Below the pieces are notes generated by a model. That model did no database searches, was not told the DNA's origin, and saw nothing but the letters and a program-made list of their open reading frames with translations. A DNA stretch of 64,000 nucleotides. Source: Paenibacillus sp. J23TS9 (GTDB taxonomy: Bacteria > Bacillota > Bacilli > Paenibacillales > Paenibacillaceae). Below, piece by piece: positions 9,013 through 18,167 of this stretch; the stretch's first letter is position 1, and the number at the start of each line of letters is the position of its first letter. The position numbers and the translations under genes are program-made. The DNA lies in the NCBI RefSeq assembly GCF_018403225.1, contig NZ_BOSG01000002.1:372001-436000 (forward strand), read 5' to 3'.

Positions 9013-9055
9013 GGGGCTGCCCCACCGCTAGATTTATTCTGCAGTGGGCAGCCCC
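9013..9055. terminator. Bidirectional hairpin between convergent genes
   Basis: GGGGCTGCCCCA pairs with TGGGCAGCCCC (one bulged C). It separates the end of the GGDEF/HD-GYP gene from the convergent small gene. An A run on the left gives T residues for the minus strand. Confidence 0.75.
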
Positions 9056-9093
9056 TGTTCATTGGCTATGAAATTTTCTGAAGAAAAAGAGTC

Positions 9094-9261
9094 CTAGTTG
9101 TGGCCGTTCATTTCATGAGATGTCTGATGCAGCTCTTTGATCATTTGCTGCAAGAACATGCTTTCCTGGCGGCTGATTCCGTGCTGGTTATCCTGAATAA
9201 GCAGTTGTTGAATATTCTTTTTCAGCAGTTCACTACGGCGTTCCAATACAGCTTGACTCAT
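9094..9261 (-). CDS. 55-residue small hydrophilic protein
   Basis: A short frame of 55 codons starting MSQAVLERRSELLKKN and ending EMNGHN. It is charged, Gln-rich and predicted to be two alpha helices joined by a turn at QDNQHGISRQE; there is no membrane segment or signal peptide. An AGGAGTGA site precedes the ATG, although the spacing is long. A plausible -10 (TATAAT on the minus strand, 9316-9321) lies upstream and the shared hairpin 9013-9055 lies downstream, so it has all the parts of a real small gene. I do not recognise the family. Small anti-kinase or sporulation peptides of similar size exist in Bacillus, but their key motifs were not found here. Confidence 0.55.
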   Translation of the reverse strand: MSQAVLERRSELLKKNIQQLLIQDNQHGISRQESMFLQQMIKELHQTSHEMNGHN

Positions 9262-9489
9262 AAAATAAAATCACTCCTGGATCGTTTTTTTGAACTTGCC
9301 GGGAAGTTCTTTATTATTATAAAGCGTTATGAAAAATATTGAAAATGTTCAGAAAATGCTTAAGCCATCCCTGACACAGCTGAGCTTGCAGGAGTGAGGC
9401 TGAACGGTACCAGCCGGAAAGATGCTCCGGATTCCTCCAGTATGCCACCCAAGTTAGCTAAATAGCCCATCATAATTTTCCAATTCATA

Positions 9490-9864
9490 TTATAAATGGG
9501 CGATTATGAGTCCTTTCCCAGCCAGATTATCCAAACATTCCTGCAAATAAGTCTCATTATGCTCCGGATAAGCCATTGCTTCATCCAATGCGTTCAACTC
9601 GCGATCCGCCCAAGGCTCACAGGATTTGCCGCGGTACAGCGGATTTTGCCACAAATTGTCCACATGATAAGATCTGTTCATCATTTCTTCCATAATGAGC
9701 TGATGGTAGCGGACCAGCATCATCGGACTGTGTTCAAATACATAGTTCACGGTGGCGTGTTTTTTGCCCCAGCCGTTACCGCGAAGCGCGCAGCATTCCC
9801 GGTGCTGGCCGAGCAGCTGCGGGCGGGGCAGCTTGGAAATCAATGCTTCATGCCATAAACGCAT
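9490..9864 (-). CDS. TIGR02328/Pyr_excise-type protein (T4 endonuclease V-like)
   Basis: A 124-residue cytoplasmic protein beginning MRLWHEALISKLPRPQLLGQ and continuing HRECCALRGNGWGKKHATVN. This matches the conserved TIGR02328 group, related to the pyrimidine-dimer DNA glycosylase of phage T4. In T4 endonuclease V an N-terminal Thr and a Glu carry out base excision; here the N-terminal region MRLWH keeps the family look but activity is not proven. AAAGGAG lies ten bases upstream of the start. It is on its own, so context gives no help. Calling it a repair enzyme would be inference; a nucleic-acid-binding role is the safest description. Confidence 0.72.
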   Translation of the reverse strand: MRLWHEALISKLPRPQLLGQHRECCALRGNGWGKKHATVNYVFEHSPMMLVRYHQLIMEEMMNRSYHVDNLWQNPLYRGKSCEPWADRELNALDEAMAYPEHNETYLQECLDNLAGKGLIIAHL

Positions 9865-10173
9865 CGGCTATCCGCTCCTTTTTTACGATAGGTTGTCTTG
9901 GCTTCTTTTGATGTCCATTATACCGAAAAATCAGGTTTTGGACTCTTCTGCCTTGCACCGGTCAGGCCTACGGTTTAGACCGAATAGCCCACACGGGTCA
10001 TTTTCTTCTGCAGGCAGCAGCTATAAAATAATTTTTGGGCCTAGGAATACAATGTTACTACACTCACGCCTAACCCCAAGCTAAAGGGCACACAATAAAA
10101 GACAACTCGGGATGTTTGCAAACGCAGCTTTATCTGCTCATTTTTGCAAAGGCTCCACATAGAAGGTGATGGA
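9865..10173. other. 309-base intergenic region before ycnJ
   Basis: No convincing gene was found. A possible plus-strand -10 TACAAT lies near 10048 but the matching -35 is weak. No CsoR-type inverted repeat was seen although the downstream gene belongs to copper metabolism. The ycnJ ribosome site GAAGGTGA lies at its right end. Confidence 0.5.
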
Positions 10174-11853
10174 TTGAATAAAAAAATCAGTTTTTTCTCA
10201 GCATGGCTGACGGTGATGCTTATAGGACTGCTGCTGGTCCCAGGCCTCGCCTCTGCCCACGCCTATATTGTCAAATCTACTCCTGCTGAAAATGCAGTAC
10301 TGGCTGAGCCGCCGGCCAAAGTAGACATTCATTTTAACGAGCCTCTCCAAAAGGCTTTTCATTCGATTAAGGTTACGGACTCATCCGGTAAAACGGTGAA
10401 TCTCAGTGAAAGCCGGATTCCCGAAGGTGAATCCTCCGTGCTTGAGGCCGATTTGCAGCCTGATCTTCCAAAGGGCGTTTACGCCGTTCAGTGGAAAGCC
10501 GTATCCGCTGATGGCCATCCGGTGGAAGGAACCTTCTCGTTTCAGATTGGTGAAGGCAGCGGGGGCAGCAGCAATAATGAATCTCACTCGGTAACTTCGT
10601 CTGCCGGCTGGCCCGGGGTTGATCTCATCATCATCCGCTGGTTGTTCTATACCAGCCTCGCATTCCTCGCGGGTATTTATTGCTTCCAGCTGTATCTGCT
10701 TCCCGCTGGTACGGGTAGCCGTCCGGCATGGTCCACCAGAAGCATCAAGCTCATGTGGATCAATATCGCCGTGCTCACGGCAAGCTTCCTGCTCAGTCTG
10801 CCGCAGCAGACCGGGATTGATGCTGGCGTCGGCTGGAGCGGCGTTTGGTCTGAACCGTCCTTACTCCTCAAAATGCTGCGGATTACCAGCTTCGGTGAAG
10901 TCTGGCTTGTTCAACTCCTGCTCCTGGTATTGATTATAGCCTTGGCTATTGCCGTACCAAAAATAAAGGACAAAGACAATGCGTACATCGCCGGAACGGT
11001 CGCCTTTCTGCTCATGCTGATTATGCTGCTGGCGAAATCCTTTATCGGTCATCCAGCCGCCTCTGAGCACAAGGTCGTTGGCATCGCTATGGACTTCCTC
11101 CATCTGGGTGCAGCATCCCTCTGGCTGGGCAGTCTGCTCGCCTTTGCTGTCCTGCTGCCGAAGGAAGCCTCCTTGCCGGCAGAGCCGGAGCAGCGAAAGA
11201 AAAGTTATTTTGCCATAATCCGCCGATTCAGTTTGTGGGGAACGGGTTTCGTGGTCCTGATTCTGATCAGCGGAGTATACGGCAGCCTGCAGTATGTACC
11301 AACCTGGTATTCCCTGTTTCATACGCCGTACGGCCAGGTGCTGCTGGCCAAATGTGCCCTGCTTCTCATCATGCTGCTTCTGGCCGCCTGGAACATGCTG
11401 CGCGGACGGCAGGAAAAGCGTAACCTTGGCGCAGGTGTCTGGCTGGAACTCACTGCCGGTATTCTCGCCTTGGTGCTTGCGGCTGCGCTGACCAATATGC
11501 CTACTGCCATGGCTTCTCCCGGTCCGCTGCATGTAACGCAGACGCTCGAGAATAAGAATGTCATTTCGCTTGATATCAGTCCGAATATTACAGGCGTGAA
11601 CGAATTTGAAGTGAAGGTTCAAGACAGCAAGGGGCAGCCGGTACAGGGAATCGAGCAAATCAAGCTCACCCTGACCAGCCTGGATATGGATATGGGTAAA
11701 TACGAGATCGTCATGCCGGGAGGCAAAGCCGAAGGCTATAAAGCCAAGGATTTGATCAGCATGGCAGGCAAATGGAATGTACATGTGCATATGCTGACCG
11801 ACAAGCTTGAAACCTGGGATACCGATATTGTGATTCATGTCGGTAATCATTAA
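10174..11853 (+). CDS. ycnJ: YcnJ-like CopC-CopD fusion, copper uptake protein
   Basis: A 559-residue membrane protein. A signal peptide ends at GLASA, leaving His as first mature residue, as needed for the Cu(II) site of CopC domains. The CopC part (about residues 27-125) keeps the DGHPVEG loop. Then come eight or so membrane helices of the CopD type (about 145-445), followed by an outside beta domain (about 455-559) with a DMDMGKYE motif. The TTG start is chosen because GAAGGTGA lies just before it and it opens directly into the signal peptide; a TTG ten codons earlier lacks a ribosome site. In Bacillus YcnJ supports copper acquisition, and ycnI follows as here. The usual regulator ycnK is not in the window. 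Confidence 0.9.
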   Translation: MNKKISFFSAWLTVMLIGLLLVPGLASAHAYIVKSTPAENAVLAEPPAKVDIHFNEPLQKAFHSIKVTDSSGKTVNLSESRIPEGESSVLEADLQPDLPKGVYAVQWKAVSADGHPVEGTFSFQIGEGSGGSSNNESHSVTSSAGWPGVDLIIIRWLFYTSLAFLAGIYCFQLYLLPAGTGSRPAWSTRSIKLMWINIAVLTASFLLSLPQQTGIDAGVGWSGVWSEPSLLLKMLRITSFGEVWLVQLLLLVLIIALAIAVPKIKDKDNAYIAGTVAFLLMLIMLLAKSFIGHPAASEHKVVGIAMDFLHLGAASLWLGSLLAFAVLLPKEASLPAEPEQRKKSYFAIIRRFSLWGTGFVVLILISGVYGSLQYVPTWYSLFHTPYGQVLLAKCALLLIMLLLAAWNMLRGRQEKRNLGAGVWLELTAGILALVLAAALTNMPTAMASPGPLHVTQTLENKNVISLDISPNITGVNEFEVKVQDSKGQPVQGIEQIKLTLTSLDMDMGKYEIVMPGGKAEGYKAKDLISMAGKWNVHVHMLTDKLETWDTDIVIHVGNH

Positions 11854-12036
11854 TACCGTAAACTGTGAATCATATTAAAATTTTCGACTCGCTACTAAGA
11901 TTAGTGATGGGCATTGCTTCAGAACGATTCGCCCCTTCCTCTACTTACGCTTGTTGTCCATGATATCTCGAGTCGGACTTCATCAAAAAACACAAAGAAT
12001 CCTTACCGGATTCACCAAAGGAGAGAAACCAATCTA

Positions 12037-12723
12037 ATGAAAATATCCAAACGTTTTCCGTTTATCGCTACCGCTGCGGCGGGTCTGCTGCTGTTCTCTG
12101 GCATCGCAAGCGCGCATGTGACCGTGAAGCCTGCTTCATCCCAGCCTGGGGCCTGGGAGACCTATACCATCAAAATTCCGTCTGAAAAAGAAATCGCGAC
12201 AACCAAAGTTACATTAAAGGTGCCTGAGGGTGTGGAGCTCATGCAGTATCAGCCCATCCCGGACTGGAAAATCACCACTGAAAAGGACAGCGCAGGCAAA
12301 ATCAGCAGCATTACCTGGAACGCGACAGCTGAAGGCATAAATGCCGGGGAGTTCCAGCAGTTCAATTTCGTGGCCCACAACCCTGAAAAGGAAACAGACG
12401 TAGCCTGGAATGCGTTCCAGTACTACAAGGATGGAAGCATTGTGGAATGGACCGGCGATGAAGGCTCTGAATCTCCGCATTCCATCACGAAGATCACGAC
12501 GGTTGCTGGTCAAGAGGCCGAGTCATCCGGTCACAGCCATGATGCTGCTGCGGATCATCAAGACCAAAAAACGGACAATTCAAGCAACGGCGATGCAGCT
12601 CCTGCAGCAGCGGATAGCTCGTCCTCCAGTGGCGTACAAACGGCCACACTTGTGGTTTCTATTGCCGCACTTGTCCTGTCTATCATTTCATTGATTGCTG
12701 CTTTAGCCAAGAGAAAACGCTGA
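12037..12723 (+). CDS. ycnI: YcnI-like DUF1775 copper-binding surface protein
   Basis: A 228-residue secreted, membrane-tethered protein. The signal peptide ends at SGIASA, so mature YcnI starts with His, the copper-ligand position known for this family. The DUF1775 domain (about 27-160) contains the typical WETYTIKIPSEKE and WNA segments. It is followed by a His/Asp/Ser-rich linker and a C-terminal membrane helix (about 200-222) with a KRKR tail that anchors it to the outside of the cell. GGAGAG lies upstream of the ATG. It follows ycnJ after 183 bases and ends at a strong terminator, so the pair probably forms one copper unit. An upstream in-frame extension lacks a ribosome site. Confidence 0.9.
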   Translation: MKISKRFPFIATAAAGLLLFSGIASAHVTVKPASSQPGAWETYTIKIPSEKEIATTKVTLKVPEGVELMQYQPIPDWKITTEKDSAGKISSITWNATAEGINAGEFQQFNFVAHNPEKETDVAWNAFQYYKDGSIVEWTGDEGSESPHSITKITTVAGQEAESSGHSHDAAADHQDQKTDNSSNGDAAPAAADSSSSSGVQTATLVVSIAALVLSIISLIAALAKRKR

Positions 12724-12740
12724 TCCAAAAGCATATTCAA

Positions 12741-12770
12741 GCCCGCGCCAGATAAAGGTGCGGGCTTTTT
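12741..12770 (+). terminator. Terminator after ycnI
   Basis: GCCCGCGCC pairs with GGTGCGGGC across a seven-base loop and is followed by five T residues. Confidence 0.88.
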
Positions 12771-12917
12771 CATGTCCGCTCTAAATGGACAAAATGGATT
12801 GCATCTTATGACAAATCAAGCATGATGCCATAAGATCGGCAATATATTGTAAGGATGTACGTATCGTCCAAGGTGCAAGCTGCCTGACGTAATGACTTAC
12901 GAAGGGAGGTCAAAAAA

Positions 12918-13646
12918 ATGATCGAGTTCCGCGGAGTATGTAAAGCTTACGGCAGCTTTCAGGTTCTTCAAAACATCAATCTTCAGATCGAGGAAGGTGA
13001 GGTCGTCGTCATTATTGGTCCCTCCGGCTCTGGAAAGAGCACGCTCCTCCGCTGCATCAACCGTCTTGAAGCCATAACCTCCGGCGAGCTCACCGTCAAT
13101 GATACGCGGCTTCATGACAAGAAAGTGGACATCAACCGGTTTCGCCGCGACATCGGCATTGTCTTCCAGCATTTCAACCTGTATCCCCATAAAAAAGTGA
13201 TCGACAATATCACACTCGCTCCCATCAAGGTGCTGGGATTGTCCAAGGATGAAGCGGAAGAGCGAGCTTTGGCATATCTCACCCGTGTCGGTATTGCTGA
13301 CAAAGCCCAAAGCTACCCGTCCCAGCTCTCCGGAGGCCAGCAGCAGCGGGTTGCCATTGCCCGGGGACTCGCCATGAAGCCGAAAGTCATGCTGTTTGAT
13401 GAGCCTACCTCCGCCCTTGATCCGGAAATGATCGGCGAGGTGCTGGATGTTATGCGGGCCTTGGCCCATGAAGGAATGACCATGGTGATCGTCACGCATG
13501 AAATGGGCTTCGCCAGGGAGGCTGCCGACCGGATCGTGTTTATGGACAACGGACAAATTGTCGAAGAGGCTCCAGCCTCCACTTTCTTTCAGCAGCCCCG
13601 CGAGGAGCGTGCACGATTGTTCTTAAGCCGCCTGATCCGCCATTAG
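12918..13646 (+). CDS. glnQ: Polar amino acid ABC transporter ATPase (GlnQ-like)
   Basis: A 242-residue ATPase that powers import of a polar amino acid, most likely glutamine or glutamate. It has the Walker A motif GPSGSGKST (about 33-41), the Q-loop, the signature LSGGQQQR, the Walker B motif [13 protein letters not shown] and the switch His in VTHEMGF. Length and motifs are those of the PAAT class. GGGAGG precedes the ATG. It is the first gene of a four-gene set (ATPase, binding lipoprotein, two permeases) with gaps of 36, 87 and 32 bases, so they are read as one operon. The substrate is inferred from family resemblance only. Confidence 0.92.
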   Translation: MIEFRGVCKAYGSFQVLQNINLQIEEGEVVVIIGPSGSGKSTLLRCINRLEAITSGELTVNDTRLHDKKVDINRFRRDIGIVFQHFNLYPHKKVIDNITLAPIKVLGLSKDEAEERALAYLTRVGIADKAQSYPSQLSGGQQQRVAIARGLAMKPKVMLFDEPTSALDPEMIGEVLDVMRALAHEGMTMVIVTHEMGFAREAADRIVFMDNGQIVEEAPASTFFQQPREERARLFLSRLIRH

Positions 13647-13682
13647 GCGGCGCACTTACATATTGAAAGGGGTAGAAAAGAG

Positions 13683-14480
13683 ATGAAAAGAAGATCACGT
13701 TTGAGTGCTTTACTGGTGCTGCTGACGGTCTGTTTGGTATTCGTTGGGTGCGGCAGCAAGAAGGAATCCGGCACAATAGATGCAATCAAAGCACGCGGCA
13801 AAGTCATAGCCGGTGTAAAGTACGACACAAAGCTTTTCGGACTGAAGGACCCCGCCTCAGGCAAGGTCGAAGGCTTCGACATCGATATCGCCAAGGCACT
13901 CGCCAAGAAAATTTTTGGTGATGAAACGAAAGTTGAACTGAAGGAAGTCACCTCAAAAACCAGGATTCCTCTGCTCCAAAACGGGGATATCGACCTGATT
14001 ATCGCCACAATGACCATTACAGAGGAGCGCAAAGAGCAGGTAGACTTCAGCGACGTATACTTCAAAGCAGGGCAGTCTCTTCTCGTCAAAAAGGGAAGCG
14101 CGATTCAAGGCCTGCAGGATCTGAAAAAAGGCGTCAAGGTGCTGACGGTCAAAGGATCGACTTCGGCGAAAAACATCCGTGAAAAGGCACCGGATGCCAC
14201 CGTGCTGGAATTCGAAAATTATCAGGACGCATTTACCGCGCTAAAGGCGGGTCAAGGAGAAGTTCTTACGACGGATAATGCCATCCTCCTTGGCATGCAG
14301 CAGCAGGATCCGAATTACGTTCTGGTAGGCGGAAACTTCACCGATGAGCCCTACGGCATCGCGGTCAAAAAAGGCGATGCGGATTTCGTGGCACAGGTCA
14401 ATGATCTACTGAAGGAAATGAAATCCAGCGGAGAGTACGACAAGCTTTACGAGCAATGGATGGGCGTGAAGCCGGAGTAA
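13683..14480 (+). CDS. glnH: Amino acid-binding lipoprotein (GlnH-like)
   Basis: A 265-residue extracellular substrate-binding protein of family 3. The signal peptide ends in the lipobox VGCG, so Cys is lipidated and holds the protein to the outer face of the membrane. The two-lobed fold shows the family marks GFDIDIAKALAKKIFG, TITEERKEQVDFSDVYF and ADFVAQVNDLLKEMKSSGEYDKLY (given in part). It delivers the amino acid to the two permeases encoded downstream. AAGGGG lies before the ATG. Glutamine/glutamate is the likely ligand by similarity; cysteine- or cystine-binding relatives look similar, so ligand assignment stays open. Confidence 0.9.
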   Translation: MKRRSRLSALLVLLTVCLVFVGCGSKKESGTIDAIKARGKVIAGVKYDTKLFGLKDPASGKVEGFDIDIAKALAKKIFGDETKVELKEVTSKTRIPLLQNGDIDLIIATMTITEERKEQVDFSDVYFKAGQSLLVKKGSAIQGLQDLKKGVKVLTVKGSTSAKNIREKAPDATVLEFENYQDAFTALKAGQGEVLTTDNAILLGMQQQDPNYVLVGGNFTDEPYGIAVKKGDADFVAQVNDLLKEMKSSGEYDKLYEQWMGVKPE

Positions 14481-14567
14481 CCGGAGTCAAGCCTGAGCGG
14501 GAGGGCATCCTGCCTTCCCTTCTTGCCTTCCTACGGATCACGATATCCGGGAAAGGAGTGAAAATGC

Positions 14568-15233
14568 GTGACAGGTCGGTTCAATATTCATATCCTGTTT
14601 GATCATTGGGACCGCTTTTTGCTCGGGTTCGTTCATACGATCGAGTCCAGCGCCATCGCTCTCATCGGCAGCTTTATTCTTGGCACGATCATTGCTGTCA
14701 TGCGCATATCACCTGTCAAACCGTTGAACTGGATGGGTACGGCCTATGTTGAATTTATCCGTAACATTCCGCTGCTGCTCGTCGTCTTTTTCTTTTTCCT
14801 GGGGCTTCCGTCGCTCGGCGTTCCGCTTGACGGTTTCACATCAGGCACGCTCGGACTCATGGTATATACTGCTTCATTTATTGCCGAGAGCATCCGTGCC
14901 GGTATCCAGACCGTTCCATCCGGACAGACAGAGGCCGCGCGGGCTACGGGACTCACCTATATCCAGACCATGCTGCATATCGTGCTGCCGCAGGCCATCA
15001 AAATCGTATTGCCCTCCATCAGCAACCAGTTTATCAACTTGGTTAAAAACTCATCTATTCTTGCCGTCGTGGCCGGTCTTGATCTGATGTATTATGCCGA
15101 TTTAATCAATGCCGACACGTTTCTGCCACTTACCGTCTATACCCTCGTGGCCTTATTCTATCTCATCCTCACCCTCCCGCTTAGCTTGGCGGTGCAATAT
15201 ATGGAGCGGCGGTTCAGCTCAGCGGACCATTGA
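14568..15233 (+). CDS. Amino acid ABC transporter permease (GlnM-like)
   Basis: A 221-residue membrane permease with five helices. The cytoplasmic coupling loop is EAARATGLTYIQTM followed by LPQA, the motif that docks on the ATPase. The GTG start follows AAAGGAG by nine bases; an ATG three bases earlier is in another frame. It pairs with the next gene to form the heterodimeric pore. Confidence 0.9.
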   Translation: MTGRFNIHILFDHWDRFLLGFVHTIESSAIALIGSFILGTIIAVMRISPVKPLNWMGTAYVEFIRNIPLLLVVFFFFLGLPSLGVPLDGFTSGTLGLMVYTASFIAESIRAGIQTVPSGQTEAARATGLTYIQTMLHIVLPQAIKIVLPSISNQFINLVKNSSILAVVAGLDLMYYADLINADTFLPLTVYTLVALFYLILTLPLSLAVQYMERRFSSADH

Positions 15234-15265
15234 GGAGCTTACTTTTATGAAAGGAGGCTTGAGGC

Positions 15266-15916
15266 ATGGATTTTGCAGGAGCGTATTCCTGGCCTAATCT
15301 CTCCTTTATTTTGCAGGGATTCGGCGTGACTCTTCTCGTCGCCGCCCTCGCGATCCTGTTCAGCTTTATACTTGGGAACATTCTCGGTATCCTGCGTTAC
15401 GCACGCATTCCTGTGTTGTCACGGCTTCTTGCGATCATCATTGACATCTTACGCAATCTGCCCTTGCTGCTTATCATCTTCTTTATTTATATGGTCCTTC
15501 CGCAATTAGGGCTTAGGATGCCCCCACTCTGGGCGGCCATTGCAGGCCTGACGCTGTTCGAGGGTGCGATGATTTCCGAAATTGTCCGCAGTGGCCTCGC
15601 CTCGGTGGATCGGGGCCAGATTGAAGCCGCACGCTCCTCAGGCCTCGGCTATATCCAGACCATGCGACATATCATTTTGCCACAGGCGCTGCGCCGCATG
15701 ATGCCGCCGCTGGTGAGCCAGTTCATCTCGCTACTGAAGGACACTTCCCTTGCCATCGTCATTTCGCTGCCGGAAATTATGCATAATGTGCAGATTTTGC
15801 AGGGTCACAGTCCAAATTACGTCATTCCGGCGCTGATTTTGGCAGCGCTGCTGTATTTTACGGTCAACTATGCATTATCGATCATTGCCCGAAGGCTGGA
15901 AGCCAGAAGGATTTGA
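15266..15916 (+). CDS. Amino acid ABC transporter permease (GlnP-like)
   Basis: A 216-residue permease of the same family as the gene before it, with coupling loop EAARSSGLGYIQTMRHI followed by LPQALR. AAAGGAGG lies nine bases before the ATG. It completes the transporter: two different permeases, one ATPase, one binding lipoprotein. A hairpin follows the stop codon. Confidence 0.9.
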   Translation: MDFAGAYSWPNLSFILQGFGVTLLVAALAILFSFILGNILGILRYARIPVLSRLLAIIIDILRNLPLLLIIFFIYMVLPQLGLRMPPLWAAIAGLTLFEGAMISEIVRSGLASVDRGQIEAARSSGLGYIQTMRHIILPQALRRMMPPLVSQFISLLKDTSLAIVISLPEIMHNVQILQGHSPNYVIPALILAALLYFTVNYALSIIARRLEARRI

Positions 15917-15944
15917 TGAGGTTCAGGAAGACAACTTCTTTGCG

Positions 15945-15972
15945 GCCCGCTTACCTTCTACAGGTAGCGGGC
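15945..15972 (+). terminator. Hairpin after the amino acid transporter operon
   Basis: GCCCGCTTACCT pairs with AGGTAGCGGGC with one bulge. The downstream T tract is weak, so termination may be partial. Confidence 0.55.
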
Positions 15973-16107
15973 TGCCTTCGTTTAATCTGATTGGCATACT
16001 TATGGAAGATATTCTTTTGCGCTGAACGTTGAATTTCAAAAAGAAGGGAATTGAAACAAAAAGACGAAGTTGTATATCCTAAACTGTAGTACCAAGGAGG
16101 AACCCGA

Positions 16108-17337
16108 ATGTCTTTTATAAACCAATTGGAAAAATACGCGGAGCTGGCCATAAAAACCGCAGTCAACATTCAGCCAGGTCAATCGCTTTGGATTAACGCG
16201 CCCATCCATACACCGGAATTTGTCCGAATGATCACGGAGCACGCCTATAAAGCAGGAGCCAAACTGGTACATATCGAATGGCAGGATGAAATCAGTACGC
16301 AGATCAAATACCATCTTGCACCGGATGAAGCCTTTGAAGAATATCCTTTATGGAGAGCACAGGCTGTCCAGCAGTTTGCGGAGAATGGCGGTGCATTCCT
16401 GTTCATCGAATCCAGTAATCCGGAGCTGCTTAAAGGAGTCGACCCCAAGCGGGTCGCCGCCAATTCCAAAGCTGCCGGTACCGCGCTGGCCAAATGGAGA
16501 GAATATATGTCCGCGAACAAGATGACATGGTCAATCATCGGAGTACCCTCCACAGGCTGGGCCAAGCTGGTCTTTCCTGACCTGGATGCAGATGCGGCTG
16601 TCCAAGCCTTGTGGGAAGCGATATTCAAAGCATCCCGCGTGGACCAGGATAATCCCGTTCAAGCCTGGCAGGAGCATAATGCCACCCTTCACGACAAAAG
16701 AGCTTACCTGAACAGCAAGCAGTATAAGAAGCTGCACTACCGCGCTCCGGGAACGGATCTGACGATTGAGCTTCCGGAGAACCACATCTGGAGCGGCGGC
16801 ACGGCGGTCAACGAAGCCAAAAACCCGTTCAACCCGAATGTGCCGACAGAAGAAGTATTCACCTCCCCGCACAGAGAGGGTACACATGGAGTGGTACGCA
16901 GCAGCAAGCCTCTCAGCTACCAGGGCAACCTGATTGAAAATTTCAGCCTCACATTTGAGGATGGGAAAGTCATCGATTTTGAGGCAGAAAAAGGCTATGA
17001 ATCACTGAAGGCGATGCTCGGTATGGATGAAGCAGCACGTTATTTGGGAGAAGCTGCGCTCGTACCGCATCATTCTCCCATTTCAGAGTCGAACCTGATT
17101 TTTTTCAATACCTTATATGACGAGAATGCCTCCAATCACTTGGCATTGGGATCAGCATTTCCAACCTGCCTGGAAGGCGGCCTCTCGATGTCCCGTGAGG
17201 AGCTGGATCAAGCCGGGCTCAACCACAGCATTATTCATGTCGATTTCATGATCGGTTCCGCTGAAATGGACATTGACGGAATTACGCAAGACGGTCAGAT
17301 TGAACCCGTATTCCGGAACGGAAACTGGGCTTTCTAA
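16108..17337 (+). CDS. M29-family aminopeptidase (AmpS/AmpT type)
   Basis: A 409-residue cytoplasmic metallopeptidase that removes N-terminal residues from peptides. The C-terminal half carries the family's metal-binding pieces: HREGTHG, the LYDENASNHLALGSAF segment with His, and NHSIIHVDFMIGSAEMDIDG. These give the Glu, His, Tyr and Asp ligands for two divalent metals. Length matches thermophilic aminopeptidase T and Bacillus AmpS. AAGGAGG is well placed before the ATG. It is monocistronic with its own terminator. Its place after an amino acid importer fits peptide and amino acid recycling but does not prove a link. Confidence 0.92.
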   Translation: MSFINQLEKYAELAIKTAVNIQPGQSLWINAPIHTPEFVRMITEHAYKAGAKLVHIEWQDEISTQIKYHLAPDEAFEEYPLWRAQAVQQFAENGGAFLFIESSNPELLKGVDPKRVAANSKAAGTALAKWREYMSANKMTWSIIGVPSTGWAKLVFPDLDADAAVQALWEAIFKASRVDQDNPVQAWQEHNATLHDKRAYLNSKQYKKLHYRAPGTDLTIELPENHIWSGGTAVNEAKNPFNPNVPTEEVFTSPHREGTHGVVRSSKPLSYQGNLIENFSLTFEDGKVIDFEAEKGYESLKAMLGMDEAARYLGEAALVPHHSPISESNLIFFNTLYDENASNHLALGSAFPTCLEGGLSMSREELDQAGLNHSIIHVDFMIGSAEMDIDGITQDGQIEPVFRNGNWAF

Positions 17338-17346
17338 ATCATACTC

Positions 17347-17393
17347 AAAAAAACAATCTACTTGCCTTCCTAAGGCAGGCGGATTGTTTTTTT
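17347..17393 (+). terminator. Terminator after the M29 aminopeptidase gene
   Basis: An outer ACAATC/GATTGT pairing and an inner TTGCCTT/AAGGCA pairing form the stem, followed by seven T residues. The A run on the left lets it also serve the convergent GlcG/HbpS gene. Confidence 0.82.
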
Positions 17394-17419
17394 GTCGGTT
17401 TCTGATCATCTCTTTATGA

Positions 17420-17875
17420 TTAATTCGAGCCTATCCGATATGTTATATTTCTGGACTCATGATGCTGAATCAATCCTTCAAGCGCCTGTACCGCGGCGTT
17501 CGCTACTTCTATATCCTGCTGGCTTGTGCCTCCGCTTACGCCTATACCACCTATGATCATCTCTCCAATTTTAAGTGGAATTCCTCCGCCCAGTATCACG
17601 ATTTTCCCATGGTTGGTCGTATTGATCCCAAATGAAGGATTACCTGGTTGAGCGGCCTGAGCAAGGTTCGAAGTCGGCATTTGCAGCGCCACACTGGTCC
17701 ATGCCTTGTTTTGCGAAATGTCGATCCCCCCTATTTTGGCATGATCCATCCGGTGAAACGCGACCAGATTGGCTCCATCATCAACAATTGCGATATTTTC
17801 CGCAAGGCCCATCTCCTTCGCCTTCTTTTCAGCTGCTTCGAGCAGAAACTTGGCGATATCCAGCGTTATTTTCAC
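17420..17875 (-). CDS. GlcG/HbpS-family protein
   Basis: A 151-residue protein of the GlcG/HbpS family. The core shows NIAIVDDGANLVAFHRMD, a small insert with KAWTSVALQMPTSNL, and the glycine-rich end GGGIPLKIGEMIIGGIGVSGG. Members are cytoplasmic or secreted and form octamers; HbpS of Streptomyces binds heme, others sit in glycolate or diol operons with unknown roles. No signal peptide is present here. The start is GTG, nine bases after AGAGGTGG. It stands alone between convergent and divergent genes, so no pathway can be given. Confidence 0.85.
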   Translation of the reverse strand: MKITLDIAKFLLEAAEKKAKEMGLAENIAIVDDGANLVAFHRMDHAKIGGIDISQNKAWTSVALQMPTSNLAQAAQPGNPSFGINTTNHGKIVILGGGIPLKIGEMIIGGIGVSGGTSQQDIEVANAAVQALEGLIQHHESRNITYRIGSN

Positions 17876-18167
17876 TCGTACAATCCACCTCTCATTTGCG
17901 TTTATGTACTATATGGTCATTCGCACACTTTAGTGAATTCATGCTGCCGTTTAGCAAGAAATCCTCCTCGGACCGTGTGATGATTTTCGCCAAAATAAGC
18001 GGCTTACGCCAAACGTTAGCTTGAAAATAGCTTTGCGATTTTGTGCAACATTTTGTGCAACACCCTCGTCTAGGATCATGAAAGGCAAGCATAATTTAAC
18101 AATTCATGTGCTGCCGGAAGCATCCCTAACCGTTCGTACAAGCACACACATACAGGAGGAATATCAG

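Noticed and set aside
10861..11850. 329-codon open frame on the minus strand
   Set aside because: It lies fully antisense to ycnJ, which has signal peptide, CopC and CopD features; the antisense product has no family traits or ribosome site.
12776..12917. Leader of the amino acid transporter considered as a T-box or S-box
   Set aside because: No T-box sequence, specifier stem or terminator/antiterminator pair was seen.
18021..18167. 49-codon N-terminal extension of the four-repeat protein
   Set aside because: The extension hides the signal peptide and has no ribosome site, while AGGAGGA stands before the ATG at 18168.
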